Counted from the first letter of the stretch, positions 41,875-51,652 are shown. The stretch is 64,000 nt of DNA from Flavisericum labens (GCF_045446075.1 NZ_JBJJBQ010000001.1:434001-498000), one strand, 5' to 3'. Translations and numbers: made by a program. Notes: a model not told the origin generated them from the letters alone.

Positions 41875-42579
41875 ATGGAACAATTACAAAATGAAAAGTT
41901 ACTGATTAGCCAAGTGTCGGATTTAGACCGCGTGGCTTTCTACAAAACAACCTATGCACACGTTGCTGGTGGTGTTTTGGTATTCGTACTTTTTGAATAT
42001 TTGTTGTTGCAAAGCGATGCTATTGTAGATTTTGCTTTGTCGATGACGCAGGGTTTTAAATGGTTACTTATGCTTGGAGGCTTCATGTTTATTACAAACT
42101 ACGCTGAAAGAATGGCATTAAAAACAACTGATAAGAGTAAGCAATACCTAGCTTATGGTTTATATATTTTGGCCGAAGCCTTTATTTTTGTGCCACTTAT
42201 TTACATTGCTGCATATTATTTGGAAGCGGGTCCCGAGATGCTTAATCAAGCGGCTGTTGTAACCTTGGCGCTTTTTACTGGGTTGTCCGCGGTTGTATTT
42301 GTAACCAAAAAGGATTTTTCATTTTTGAAAACGGGATTAACTATCGGTTTTTTTATAGCCATTGGTCTTATTATCGCTGGATCTCTATTCGGTTTTAATT
42401 TAGGTTTATGGTTTTCTGCAGGTATGTGTTTATTGGCAGGCGGTTCTATTTTATATCAAACTTCTAACATGGTGAATAAATACACAACAGACGATTATAT
42501 CCCTGCCGCGTTAGGCTTATTTGCATCGCTTATGCTATTGTTCTGGTACATCCTGAGTATTTTTATGTCGAGAGACTAA
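41875..42579 (+). CDS. Bax inhibitor-1/YccA family membrane protein
   Basis: The 234-residue protein has seven hydrophobic segments, an N-terminal cytoplasmic YKTTYAHVAGGVLVF and the charged C-terminal YTTDDYIPAALGLFASLMLLF. These fit the BI-1/YccA family, whose members modulate membrane proteases (FtsH) or act as calcium leak channels. I start at ATG 41875 rather than the TTG one codon upstream. A -7-like element (TAAATTTG, 41867-41874) lies directly before the ATG. A terminator follows at 42602. Confidence 0.88.
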   Translation: MEQLQNEKLLISQVSDLDRVAFYKTTYAHVAGGVLVFVLFEYLLLQSDAIVDFALSMTQGFKWLLMLGGFMFITNYAERMALKTTDKSKQYLAYGLYILAEAFIFVPLIYIAAYYLEAGPEMLNQAAVVTLALFTGLSAVVFVTKKDFSFLKTGLTIGFFIAIGLIIAGSLFGFNLGLWFSAGMCLLAGGSILYQTSNMVNKYTTDDYIPAALGLFASLMLLFWYILSIFMSRD

Positions 42580-42601
42580 TAATAGATTTTTAAAATATAT
42601 T

Positions 42602-42632
42602 AAAGCCACAGTATTTTTCTGCGGCTTTTTTT
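42602..42632 (+). terminator. terminator after the BI-1 gene
   Basis: AAAGCC-A-CAG and CTG-C-GGCTTT pair with one A/C mismatch and are followed by a T-run. Confidence 0.75.
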
Positions 42633-42779
42633 GTTTGCTGGTTTTTAAATCGTTATCATTAAAAGACCCATATGGGTAAAGGGAGACTTGAAGATTTTTG
42701 GTTCAGACAAATTGGAGTAAAAGGTCGGCAGTTTTGCTAAAATTCATTAAATTCGCGAACTTAAAAGAATAAGCAGTAA

Positions 42780-45700
42780 ATGAGCGCTAAATTTCCTGAA
42801 TATAAAGGACTTGACTTGCCAAAAGTAGCAGAAGAAATTCTTAACTATTGGCAGGAAAACAACATATTTGAAAAAAGTATATCTTCACGAGAAGGCAACG
42901 AAACGTTTGTGTTTTTTGAAGGCCCACCTTCGGCAAATGGCTTACCGGGCATTCACCATGTTATGGCGCGTGCCATTAAGGATATTTTTTGTCGGTATAA
43001 AACCCAAAAAGGATACCAAGTTAAGCGAAAAGCAGGATGGGATACTCACGGATTACCTATTGAGTTAGGAGTTGAAAAGGAGTTGGGTATTACCAAAGAG
43101 GATATTGGTAAATCCATTTCGGTTGAAGATTACAATAAAGCCTGCCGAAAAGCGGTGATGCGCTATACTGATGTTTGGAACAACCTCACCGAAAAAATGG
43201 GCTATTGGGTAGATATGGACGATCCATACATTACCTATGAGCCGAAATATATGGAAAGTGTTTGGTGGTTGTTAAAGCAGATTTACAATAAAGATTTACT
43301 GTATAAAGGCTACACCATTCAGCCTTATTCACCAAAGGCGGGGACAGGTTTGAGTTCGCATGAGCTAAACCAACCTGGGACTTATCAAGATGTAACAGAT
43401 ACCACAGCAGTAGCACAGTTCAAAGCAATTGAAGACACTCTGCCAGGTTTTTTACAAAATGAAGGCGATATTCACTTTTTAGCATGGACGACCACACCTT
43501 GGACACTACCAAGTAACACGGCATTAACCGTTGGCCCGAAAATCGATTATGTTTTAGTTGAAACTTACAATCAATACACGTACCAACCCATCAATGTGGT
43601 TCTAGCCAAAAAACTGGTTAATTACCAGTTTTCGGGGAAGTTCAAGCAAGTAGAGGGTAAATCGGAATTATTAGCTTATAAATCAGGTGATAAAAAAATT
43701 CCGTTTTATGTGGTAAAAGAGTTTGTCGGTAAAGACTTGGTTGGCATTAAGTACGAACAGTTATTACCTTATGTCTTGCCAAATGACAACCCAGAAAATG
43801 CATTTCGAGTTATTTCTGGAGATTTTGTAACTACCGAAGATGGTACAGGAATTGTGCACACCGCCCCAACTTTTGGTGCCGATGATGCCTTAGTAGCTAA
43901 ACAAGCCACGCCAGAAGTACCGCCCATGTTGGTAAAAGATGAAAACGGAAATTTGGTGCCTTTGGTAGATTTACAAGGCCGCTTCCGTCGCGAAATGGGA
44001 GAATATGCCGGCAAGTACGTAAAAAATGAATATTACGATGATGGTGAAGCACCGGATAAATCGGTAGATGTTGAAATTGCTATTAAATTAAAAGAAGAAA
44101 ATAAGGCTTTTAAGGTTGAAAAATATAAGCACAGTTACCCTAATTGTTGGAGAACCGATAAGCCTATTCTTTATTACCCGTTAGATTCTTGGTTTATAAA
44201 AGTTACCGACGTCAAGGAAAAAATGGTAGCGCACAACGAAACCATAAACTGGAAACCAAAAGCTACTGGGGCAGGCCGATTTGGTAACTGGTTAGCCAAT
44301 GCCAACGATTGGAATTTATCGCGTTCACGTTATTGGGGAATTCCGCTTCCTATTTGGAGAACTGAAGACCGAAAGGAAGAAATTTGCATCGGTTCGGTGG
44401 AAGAGTTAAAATCCGAAATGGCAAAAGCCGTTGAAGCTGGAGTGCTTTCAAAAGATATTTTTGAAGATTTTGAAGTTGGGAACAATTCTGATGACAACTA
44501 CGCTAAAATCGATTTGCATAAAAATATTGTTGACGACGTTATTTTGGTGTCGCCAACGGGTCAAAAAATGTTCCGCGAAAGCGATTTAATTGATGTTTGG
44601 TTCGATTCGGGTTCTATGCCTTATGCACAATGGCACTATCCATTTGAAAACAAAGAATTGATTGATAATAGAACCACGTATCCAGCTGATTTTATAGCTG
44701 AAGGTGTCGACCAAACCCGAGGATGGTTTTACACATTGCACGCTATCGGAACTATGGTTTTTGATTCCGTAGCTTATAAAAATGTGGTGTCTAATGGATT
44801 GGTATTGGATAAAAACGGACAAAAGATGTCTAAACGTTTGGGCAATGCCGTCGATCCGTTTGAAACACTAGGAAACTATGGGGCAGATGCCACACGTTGG
44901 TATATGATAAGCAATGCCAACCCTTGGGACAATTTGAAATTTGACTTGGAAGGTGTTGAAGAAGTAAAACGTAAATTCTTCGGAACGCTTTACAATACGT
45001 ATTCATTTTTCCAATTATATGCGAATCTTGATAGTTTTAATTACAGTGAAGCTGATATCGCCGTCAATGAAAGACCAGAAATAGACCGCTGGATACTTTC
45101 AGAACTGCATACGCTCATCAAAAAAGTAGATGCGTTTTATGCCGATTACGAGCCAACCAAGGCCGCTCGTGCTATTTCAGATTTCACCCAAGATTACTTG
45201 AGTAACTGGTTTGTGCGTTTAAGTAGAAGACGTTATTGGAAAGGCGATTATCAACAAGATAAAATTTCGGCCTACCAAACGCTTTACACCTGTATGTTGG
45301 CCATTGCCAAATTGGGAGCGCCTATCGCGCCATTCTTTATGGATAGATTGTATCTAGATTTAAATGCCATTACCAAAAAAGAAACGTTTGAAAGTGTGCA
45401 TTTGGCTAATTTTCCAGAGTTTGATGAAAGTTATGTGGATAAAAGCTTAGAACGTAAAATGGAAGCTGCTCAAACAATATCTTCACTGGTATTGTCGTTA
45501 AGAGCTAAAGAGAAGATTAAGGTGCGCCAGCCACTTCAAAAAGTGATTATCCCAATTGATAGCGAAGAGCAAAAAGCTGAGATCTTGGCGGTTTCAAGCT
45601 TGGTAAAACACGAAGTGAACGTCAAGGAAATTGAGCTATTGGATGATGCTTCAGATATTTTGGTAAAACAGATAAAACCAAACTTTAAAACCCTTGGACC

Positions 45701-46184
45701 TCGCTTTGGAAGGGATATGAAAGCTATTGCAAATGAAGTAATTAACTTTTCGGCGGAAGATATTAACAAAATAGAACAAATCGGCAGTTTGGAGATTGCG
45801 ATTAATGGAAAAAATATTACATTAGATCGCTCGGATGTAGAAATCACTTCTCAAGATATTGAAGGGTGGTTGGTTGCCAAGGAAGGTGCCTTTACGGTGG
45901 CCCTAGATGTAACCATTACAGACGATTTACGTAGAGAAGGGATTGCTAGAGAATTGGTTAACCGCATTCAGAATTTACGGAAAGACTCTGGCTTTGAAGT
46001 CACTGATAAAATTGATGTGCAGCTTCAAAAAGACGAGCAGGTTATAAGTGCCGTTGATGCAAATATGACCTATATAAAATCAGAAACATTAACAAACGAA
46101 CTTGAAATTATAGATAAATTAGAAGATGGTATAGAAATTGCATTTGATAATGTAAGTACCAAGCTATTTATCCAAAAACATTAA
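42780..46184 (+). CDS. ileS: isoleucyl-tRNA synthetase (long form)
   Basis: The 1134-residue protein has the class I motifs GIHH (in LPGIHHVMARAIKDIF), KMSKRLGN, DTHGLPIE and the editing-domain WTTTPWTLPSNTAL segment. The large size and WDTHGLPIELGVEKEL resemble the eukaryote-like IleS type, which is usual in Bacteroidota. The end carries the anticodon-binding helices and an extra C-terminal domain. The TraR/DksA gene starts 4 bases later and lspA follows, so the three are probably co-transcribed. Confidence 0.96.
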   Translation: MSAKFPEYKGLDLPKVAEEILNYWQENNIFEKSISSREGNETFVFFEGPPSANGLPGIHHVMARAIKDIFCRYKTQKGYQVKRKAGWDTHGLPIELGVEKELGITKEDIGKSISVEDYNKACRKAVMRYTDVWNNLTEKMGYWVDMDDPYITYEPKYMESVWWLLKQIYNKDLLYKGYTIQPYSPKAGTGLSSHELNQPGTYQDVTDTTAVAQFKAIEDTLPGFLQNEGDIHFLAWTTTPWTLPSNTALTVGPKIDYVLVETYNQYTYQPINVVLAKKLVNYQFSGKFKQVEGKSELLAYKSGDKKIPFYVVKEFVGKDLVGIKYEQLLPYVLPNDNPENAFRVISGDFVTTEDGTGIVHTAPTFGADDALVAKQATPEVPPMLVKDENGNLVPLVDLQGRFRREMGEYAGKYVKNEYYDDGEAPDKSVDVEIAIKLKEENKAFKVEKYKHSYPNCWRTDKPILYYPLDSWFIKVTDVKEKMVAHNETINWKPKATGAGRFGNWLANANDWNLSRSRYWGIPLPIWRTEDRKEEICIGSVEELKSEMAKAVEAGVLSKDIFEDFEVGNNSDDNYAKIDLHKNIVDDVILVSPTGQKMFRESDLIDVWFDSGSMPYAQWHYPFENKELIDNRTTYPADFIAEGVDQTRGWFYTLHAIGTMVFDSVAYKNVVSNGLVLDKNGQKMSKRLGNAVDPFETLGNYGADATRWYMISNANPWDNLKFDLEGVEEVKRKFFGTLYNTYSFFQLYANLDSFNYSEADIAVNERPEIDRWILSELHTLIKKVDAFYADYEPTKAARAISDFTQDYLSNWFVRLSRRRYWKGDYQQDKISAYQTLYTCMLAIAKLGAPIAPFFMDRLYLDLNAITKKETFESVHLANFPEFDESYVDKSLERKMEAAQTISSLVLSLRAKEKIKVRQPLQKVIIPIDSEEQKAEILAVSSLVKHEVNVKEIELLDDASDILVKQIKPNFKTLGPRFGRDMKAIANEVINFSAEDINKIEQIGSLEIAINGKNITLDRSDVEITSQDIEGWLVAKEGAFTVALDVTITDDLRREGIARELVNRIQNLRKDSGFEVTDKIDVQLQKDEQVISAVDANMTYIKSETLTNELEIIDKLEDGIEIAFDNVSTKLFIQKH

Positions 46185-46188
46185 CAAC

Positions 46189-46566
46189 ATGGGAGATACA
46201 CAAAGATATTCAGATAAAGATTTAGCCGAATTTAAGGTGCTGATTCAAGAAAAAATAGATAAAGCACAGCACGATTTAGAACTTATAAAAAGCGCCTATA
46301 TGAACGACCATAATAATGGTACCGACGATACGTCGCCAACGTTCAAGGCTTTTGATGAAGGAAGTGAAGTGATGAGTAAAGAATCGAATTCAGCCTTGGC
46401 TATCCGTCAAGAGAAGTTTATTCGCGACCTTAAAAATGCTTTAATTAGGATTGAAAACAAAACCTATGGTATTTGTCGTGTTACAGGAAAATTGATTAAT
46501 AAAGAACGATTGAAGTTAGTGCCGCATGCTACATTAAGCATTGAAGCAAAGAATATGCAAAAGTAA
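46189..46566 (+). CDS. TraR/DksA-type RNA polymerase-binding protein, zinc cysteines mostly lost
   Basis: The 125-residue protein has the long coiled coil (KDLAEFKVLIQEKIDKAQHDLELIK) and the C-terminal GICRVTGKLINKERLKLVPHAT of the DksA C4 family. Only one cysteine remains in the finger, so it cannot bind zinc in the classic way. The conserved VPHATLSIEAKN end is typical of the Bacteroidota form. It sits between ileS and lspA, an order I recall from other Flavobacteriaceae, and probably modulates transcription initiation. Confidence 0.87.
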   Translation: MGDTQRYSDKDLAEFKVLIQEKIDKAQHDLELIKSAYMNDHNNGTDDTSPTFKAFDEGSEVMSKESNSALAIRQEKFIRDLKNALIRIENKTYGICRVTGKLINKERLKLVPHATLSIEAKNMQK

Positions 46567-46589
46567 ATCGTTGCTAATGACATATTTTG

Positions 46590-46623
46590 AAACGTCTCAA
46601 AATAATTTTTGGGGCGTTTTTGT
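46590..46623 (+). terminator. terminator after the DksA-like gene
   Basis: AAACG-TCTC-AAAA pairs with TTTT-GGGG-CGTTT (G-U pairs included) around a short loop, followed by TTTTTG. lspA starts 43 bases later, so it may be partly bypassed. Confidence 0.65.
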
Positions 46624-46665
46624 TTGTCATTCCATCATAGACCGAATCTCTTTTAAGAATTTTTA

Positions 46666-47289
46666 ATGTCTCTAAAAAAGTCCGTTATATTAATCATCGT
46701 TATTTTGCTGATCGACCAGGTGAGTAAAATTTATATAAAGACTCATTTTACGTTGCACGAAAGTGTAGATGTTTTTAATTGGTTTAAAATATACTTCATT
46801 GAAAACGATGGTATGGCTTGGGGCACAAAAATCAGTGATTTCGTTTCATTTGTTTCAGATAGAACGGCCAAGGTTATTTTAACCCTTTTTAGAATTATTG
46901 CCATCTTAGGTATAGGCTACTGGCTTTACGATGCCGTAAAAAAGAAAAGCTCGCACGTTCTAATTTTAGCCATTGCCTTTATTTTTGCAGGAGCCTTGGG
47001 CAATATAATGGACTCTGTTTTTTACGGGGTGTTATTTGATGATAGTATTAGCCAAGTGGCAACATTTTTACCAGAACATGGCGGGTATGATAGCTTTTTG
47101 CACGGCCGTGTGGTTGATATGCTTTACTTTCCCCTTTTTGAAATAGACTTGCCACAATGGTTTCCGTTTTACGGTGGGAAGCGATTTAATTTTTTCGAAC
47201 CCGTTTTTAATGTGGCCGATGTAGCCATAAGTACTGGTTTTATAATGCTTATTGTGTTTAATAAAAAAGCATTTACCAAAAAACGATAA
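46666..47289 (+). CDS. lspA: lipoprotein signal peptidase (signal peptidase II)
   Basis: LspA cleaves lipoprotein signal peptides. The 207-residue protein has four membrane segments, the catalytic Asp pair in GRVVDMLYFP and NVADVAIS, plus ENDGMAWG and GALGNIMDSVFYG. About 40 residues between the two Asp motifs form an extra-long loop, a feature of Bacteroidota LspA. Lipoproteins predicted in this window (GldD, HMA protein, GH2, Rieske-like and the 34752 protein) are candidate substrates. Confidence 0.93.
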   Translation: MSLKKSVILIIVILLIDQVSKIYIKTHFTLHESVDVFNWFKIYFIENDGMAWGTKISDFVSFVSDRTAKVILTLFRIIAILGIGYWLYDAVKKKSSHVLILAIAFIFAGALGNIMDSVFYGVLFDDSISQVATFLPEHGGYDSFLHGRVVDMLYFPLFEIDLPQWFPFYGGKRFNFFEPVFNVADVAISTGFIMLIVFNKKAFTKKR

Positions 47290-47307
47290 ATTATTTAGTA
47301 GTATTTG

Positions 47308-47339
47308 TTAAATTTGAATTATTAGAATATCAAATTTAA
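47308..47339. repeat. inverted repeat in the leader of the 627-residue protein gene
   Basis: TTAAATTTGA (47308-47317) and TCAAATTTAA (47330-47339) form perfect 10-base arms with a 12-base spacer. The left arm contains the -7 element TAAATTTG (47309-47316), so a hairpin or bound protein here would affect transcription start. Confidence 0.55.
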
Positions 47340-47353
47340 TCGTTCTCAATTAA

Positions 47354-49237
47354 ATGAAAGGTAAATCCCTCCTATTAACCTTGTCGCTCTTATTATTTAA
47401 AATTGCGTTATCCCAAAATACCTACGATATCGATTTTTCAGGTAAGGACAGAGCGCAAATGTGCAAATCTTGCCTAAAGGCCTTCAAAAAGCAACCGAAA
47501 GAAGTAAAATTTTCAGTTAAAAGAGAAAATTCAGATCTTTATTTTGAAATAAATGATAAAGAATGGTTTAACTCGTTATTTCAAAATTCTGGAGATGGTT
47601 TGGCTATTGATATTGTTTCAAAGGATAGGTATGCGTGTGAATTGCAAACCATAAATGAAAAACAAATAAGAGGTTTTTTGCTGAAACCAGTTTATTCTGA
47701 AGCCTTAAAAAGAGGGTTAAAAAACGTCGAGGACAATCTTTTTAGTACCTGGATAGGTAAAATACCTAATCAATTTCTTGACAAAAAACTAGAATTCAAT
47801 ATTGTATTTATTGGGAACAAAAGTTCATGCCTTTATAATGTCCTTTATGATTTAGATTCATATGCTTCAGATTTATTGGATATGGGCATCTATTTAGATA
47901 CTTTGACCTATATAAATAGGCAAATAAAACCAAAGGGCGATGATGATTTCGTTGTTAAAAACAAAAAATTAAAGTTTATTATTCCTTTTGAAAAGAATAA
48001 ATCGAAATACTCCCAAGCTGATATAAAACCCATTTATGACTCGTTGCGGCTAACAGATTTTAATATTAAGGCCATAAACATTAAGGCGTATTCATCCATT
48101 GAAGGTATAACAAGTCGAAATATACAATTACAACAATTAAGGGCCAATAGTATTGTTGAGGCATTACAATCGTTTCAAAAGCCAACTATTGAAACAAATG
48201 TTTCGACTTCAGAGAATTGGGTGGAATTTTTTAATGATATAGAAGGCACTGAATATGCAGATTTATCATTGCTAACCAAAAATGAGGTTAAAAAAAGAAT
48301 AGCAGGTTCCATTTCTAGGCAAATGGAACCCATATTAAAAAACCATAGAAAGGCAGTTTTAGAGCTCGAATTGGAAAAAAAGGATAAAAACAGCACACAA
48401 CCAGTAGATTCTGTATTAAAAAGGTTTAATTCAGCAATTGTTTCAAACAAGATAGATGAAGCTATAGAACTTCAAAATTCGATTTTTGAGAAAATCAAAT
48501 CTAATGAATCGCCTATTACTATTTTAGAAGAAATGATGATACCCAAACAGGCCAAATTCGCTAAATTATTAAACAAAAATTCAGCCTTTAAATATATGTT
48601 GGACCTCAGGCAAGCCTTAATTGTTTACAACGAGCTATTAGAAATTGAAAAACTTGTACCAAAAGATGCACAGGTTAAATATAACATAACCGCAATAAAA
48701 ATAAAACTTTGGCAATTTATTGCTCTTGAGTCTGAAGATGCAGAAATATTAGGACAAATTAATGAGTTGAAAAACTATAATATTGATAAAACACTGATAT
48801 CAAGAATGTTGGTTAATTTTAATATGGTGGTAGCCGATAAACTCATGATGGACAAAAATTTTGACGATAAGGATAAATCGGTTTTATTCATAAATAAAAA
48901 CTTTAAAAAGTTTACCCTGTCGGATTATGATTATTTGAGTTTGGCTCAGTCTTTTAGTTATTATGGCCATGCTGATTTGGCTGTTAAAATATTAGAAAAG
49001 AAAGCAAGAAGTATTGATATTAATGAAGATTTATTATTTTATTATTTAAACTTAACACTTGTAAACAAGGAGCTTACACAATCACCAAAGTATAGAACAG
49101 CCATGTTAAATGCCATTAATATGAATCGTGAGCGTTTTTGTAAATTATTTAACGCCATAGATAATGGTGGTATTACCTTTCAGTTATTGGAAGACGAGTA
49201 TTTAAGAAAGACGTATTGCGAGAACTGCAACAACTAA
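47354..49237 (+). CDS. large exported protein with an OmpA-like stretch and repeats, unknown function
   Basis: I cannot name this 627-residue protein. It has a signal peptide (to about residue 20), a CxxC pair near the start (MCKSC, 37 and 40) and another at the end (YCENCNN). Around residues 235-270 it reads INIKAYSSIEGITSRNIQLQQLRA, which resembles the peptidoglycan-binding stretch of OmpA-like domains (S-x-EG-x-N-x-L-x-RA). The C-terminal half is Leu-rich helical, consistent with tetratricopeptide-like repeats. It is the last gene before convergent 5-FCL, with a 4-base overlap of stops. Confidence 0.6.
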   Translation: MKGKSLLLTLSLLLFKIALSQNTYDIDFSGKDRAQMCKSCLKAFKKQPKEVKFSVKRENSDLYFEINDKEWFNSLFQNSGDGLAIDIVSKDRYACELQTINEKQIRGFLLKPVYSEALKRGLKNVEDNLFSTWIGKIPNQFLDKKLEFNIVFIGNKSSCLYNVLYDLDSYASDLLDMGIYLDTLTYINRQIKPKGDDDFVVKNKKLKFIIPFEKNKSKYSQADIKPIYDSLRLTDFNIKAINIKAYSSIEGITSRNIQLQQLRANSIVEALQSFQKPTIETNVSTSENWVEFFNDIEGTEYADLSLLTKNEVKKRIAGSISRQMEPILKNHRKAVLELELEKKDKNSTQPVDSVLKRFNSAIVSNKIDEAIELQNSIFEKIKSNESPITILEEMMIPKQAKFAKLLNKNSAFKYMLDLRQALIVYNELLEIEKLVPKDAQVKYNITAIKIKLWQFIALESEDAEILGQINELKNYNIDKTLISRMLVNFNMVVADKLMMDKNFDDKDKSVLFINKNFKKFTLSDYDYLSLAQSFSYYGHADLAVKILEKKARSIDINEDLLFYYLNLTLVNKELTQSPKYRTAMLNAINMNRERFCKLFNAIDNGGITFQLLEDEYLRKTYCENCNN

Positions 49238-49797
49238 AACTTAAAAACCTTCTTGGGTGTTACACAATAATCCAACTTAATATCGCTCTCGAAAACCTCA
49301 GTAATTTCAGTTTCAGCTTCAAAAAAAGACAATCCGACTTTAATGGTTTCTGGTTTGCATTTTGCCAAAAAACGGTCGTAAAACCCTTTTCCGTAGCCAA
49401 TACGGTTTCCTGTTTTATCAAAAGCTAAAAGCGGAATAAATACCACATCAATTTTATCGTTCGAAATTTCAATACCATCAACAGGCTCTGGTATGTGGTA
49501 TTCGTTTTTCTTGATTTTTGTATTGTCCGTTAGCAAATAATTGGTCATTTCGCCAGTTTCAAAATCACTTTTCGGAATGAGAATGTTTTTGTCTTTTCCC
49601 GATAAAATATTTAAAATATAATCAGTATTAACTTCCTGTTGTTCTTCAATAGACAGGAATATATGGTAAAAAGAAGCATCCCAAATTGGAAGTTTTATAA
49701 CTTGGTTGGCAATGGCCAAACTAAAGTCCTCAATGTCGTTTAATGACAAGTTTTTACGAAGCGTTTTATATGTTTTTCGCAATTCACTTTTTGTCAC
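49234..49797 (-). CDS. 5-formyltetrahydrofolate cyclo-ligase family protein
   Basis: The enzyme converts 5-formyl-THF to 5,10-methenyl-THF using ATP. The 187-residue protein has the signature NRIGYGKGFYDRFL and the N-terminal LRKTYKTLRKNL. The start codon is GTG at 49797, which lies one base past the stop of the deacylase upstream. It is the last gene of the rimB-rimK-deacylase group, so it is probably expressed with it, though a functional link is not evident. Confidence 0.9.
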   Translation of the reverse strand: MTKSELRKTYKTLRKNLSLNDIEDFSLAIANQVIKLPIWDASFYHIFLSIEEQQEVNTDYILNILSGKDKNILIPKSDFETGEMTNYLLTDNTKIKKNEYHIPEPVDGIEISNDKIDVVFIPLLAFDKTGNRIGYGKGFYDRFLAKCKPETIKVGLSFFEAETEITEVFESDIKLDYCVTPKKVFKF

Positions 49798-49798
49798 T

Positions 49799-50776
49799 TT
49801 ATTGTCTTTTTAGTTTGGTTGAAATATGGAATAAGGCATCGCCTTGATAAACAATCGGCGATTCGTTTACGTTAATAATAAAGCCAGTGTTTGAAGCTCT
49901 TACAAAGAAGTTAAACTTGCCATAAGGGTCTGTAATATTGCCCAGCATGTCATCTTTTTGCACGTAAGCGCCAATGGGAACAGATGCTTTGAACATACCT
50001 GAATATTTAGCACGTTGCCATCTGCTATCGTTAATAAAAACACACTCTTTTTTTGGTTTGGTTGCCTTATATATAGTTTTAAGCATACCCAAATGTTTTA
50101 AGACCCGTTTAGAGCCGTTAACGCCCGAATTGGTTACGACATCATCAATATGAAACGATTTACCACCTTCAAAAAGAAGAATGGGTTTACCCAGTTTGTT
50201 ACATGTTTTTCTAAAGGATTTTGAAAGGTTTTTGGAATAAAGCACAAAAGGCGCTCCGAATACTTTTGCCAAAATATCCATGTCTTTGTTGTCTTTGGCA
50301 TAGCGCAGTTGTGGCGCATTGAATCTGCCAGAGCCACCAGTATGGAAATCGATAATTAAATCGGCATGCGGCACCACTTCCGTTACAAGTTTGTGAGCCA
50401 CCCGTGCAGCCAAAGAACCTGAAGGGCTTCCAGGAAAAACACGATTGAGGTCGCGGCCGTCGGGAAATTCACGTTTTAAATTAATAAACCCAAAAATATT
50501 GATGACTGACATGCAAATAATCGTTCCGCATTTCGGTTTGTTGATACCCTTGGCTATAAGCTGACGTACTATTTCAACACCATTAACTTCATCGCCATGA
50601 ATACCGGCTGTGAATAAAACCGTTGGGCCTGGTTTTTTAGAACGCTCGATTATTACAGGAATATGAACCGGCGATGAGGTGTGCAAATTGGCCACATCAA
50701 AACTTACTTCTTTGCTTTCGCCAGGTTTTACCTGTTCACCTAAAATGTGAAGTACTTCGCTTTGTTTATCAGCCAT
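49799..50776 (-). CDS. succinylglutamate desuccinylase/aspartoacylase family zinc deacylase
   Basis: The 325-residue protein has the zinc motif AGIHGDEVNG, the second zinc ligand region DFHTGGSGRF, and the C-terminal beta domain of this family. Members hydrolyse N-acyl amino acids such as N-acetylaspartate or N-succinylglutamate, or remove glutamyl-type groups. It abuts the stop of rimK, so it belongs to the same operon. The partnership with RimK suggests it trims or edits glutamyl-linked products, which is an inference from context. Confidence 0.85.
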   Translation of the reverse strand: MADKQSEVLHILGEQVKPGESKEVSFDVANLHTSSPVHIPVIIERSKKPGPTVLFTAGIHGDEVNGVEIVRQLIAKGINKPKCGTIICMSVINIFGFINLKREFPDGRDLNRVFPGSPSGSLAARVAHKLVTEVVPHADLIIDFHTGGSGRFNAPQLRYAKDNKDMDILAKVFGAPFVLYSKNLSKSFRKTCNKLGKPILLFEGGKSFHIDDVVTNSGVNGSKRVLKHLGMLKTIYKATKPKKECVFINDSRWQRAKYSGMFKASVPIGAYVQKDDMLGNITDPYGKFNFFVRASNTGFIINVNESPIVYQGDALFHISTKLKRQ

Positions 50777-51652
50777 TTATTTAGCATTTTTTTCGATGTA
50801 ATGTAAAATGGCTTTTGCAATATTGCGTCCGGTAGCAGTTTCTATACCTTCAAGTCCAGGGGTGGAGTTTACCTCAAGCAATAAAGGGCCTCTAGACGAT
50901 TGCAGCATGTCAACGCCGCAAACAGGAAGCTTTAAGGCTCTCGAGGCATTCATGGCCAGTTTCAATTCGTCGTGATTCAGTTTTATAATGTTAGCCGAGC
51001 CACCTCGATGTAAATTCGACCGAAATTCTCCATCCTTACCTTGTCTTTTCATAGCGCCGACTACTTGGCCGTCAACAACCAATGCACGTAAATCGGCACC
51101 TCCAGCTTCTTTTATAAACTCCTGAACGATGACTCTGGCCTGTAAACCATTAAATGCTTCCAATACAGACTCGGCGGCATTTTTTGTTTCGGCCAAAACT
51201 ACGCCCAAACCCTGTGTGCCTTCCAATAGTTTTATAATAACCGGTGTGCCGCCAACATGTTCAATCACTTCTTCAACGTCTCTAGAATAGTTAGTAAACA
51301 CGGTTTTGGGCATCCCAATACCCGCTTTACTCAAGCGCTGTAAACTACGGAGTTTGTCTCTAGAACGTTGTATAGCGTCCGATGTGCAAATAGTAAAAAC
51401 CCCCATCATTTCAAATTGGCGCACCACAGCACAACCATAAAAGGTTACAGAGGCACCAATACGAGGAATAATGGCGTCAACGTAATCCAAGTATCGGTCT
51501 TTATAATAGATGGTCGGTTTTTCTTTTTCAATAATAATGTCGCATTTAAGCGGGTCAATCACTTCTATCTTATGGCCACGTTTTTCGGCTTCTTCAACCA
51601 AGCGGTCTGTCGAGTAAAGGTTAGAGTTTCTAGAGAGTATAACTATGTTCAT
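50777..51652 (-). CDS. rimK: RimK-family ATP-grasp ligase
   Basis: RimK adds glutamate residues to the C terminus of ribosomal protein bS6 in gamma-proteobacteria. The 291-residue protein has the N-terminal domain (NIVILSRNSNLYSTDRL) and the ATP-grasp core with RDKLRSLQRLSKAGIGMPKT and the catalytic end LEVNSTPGLEGIE. The target in this organism is not established. Its start codon overlaps the stop of the protease gene by 4 bases. With the deacylase downstream this forms a tight three-gene set. Confidence 0.92.
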   Translation of the reverse strand: MNIVILSRNSNLYSTDRLVEEAEKRGHKIEVIDPLKCDIIIEKEKPTIYYKDRYLDYVDAIIPRIGASVTFYGCAVVRQFEMMGVFTICTSDAIQRSRDKLRSLQRLSKAGIGMPKTVFTNYSRDVEEVIEHVGGTPVIIKLLEGTQGLGVVLAETKNAAESVLEAFNGLQARVIVQEFIKEAGGADLRALVVDGQVVGAMKRQGKDGEFRSNLHRGGSANIIKLNHDELKLAMNASRALKLPVCGVDMLQSSRGPLLLEVNSTPGLEGIETATGRNIAKAILHYIEKNAK

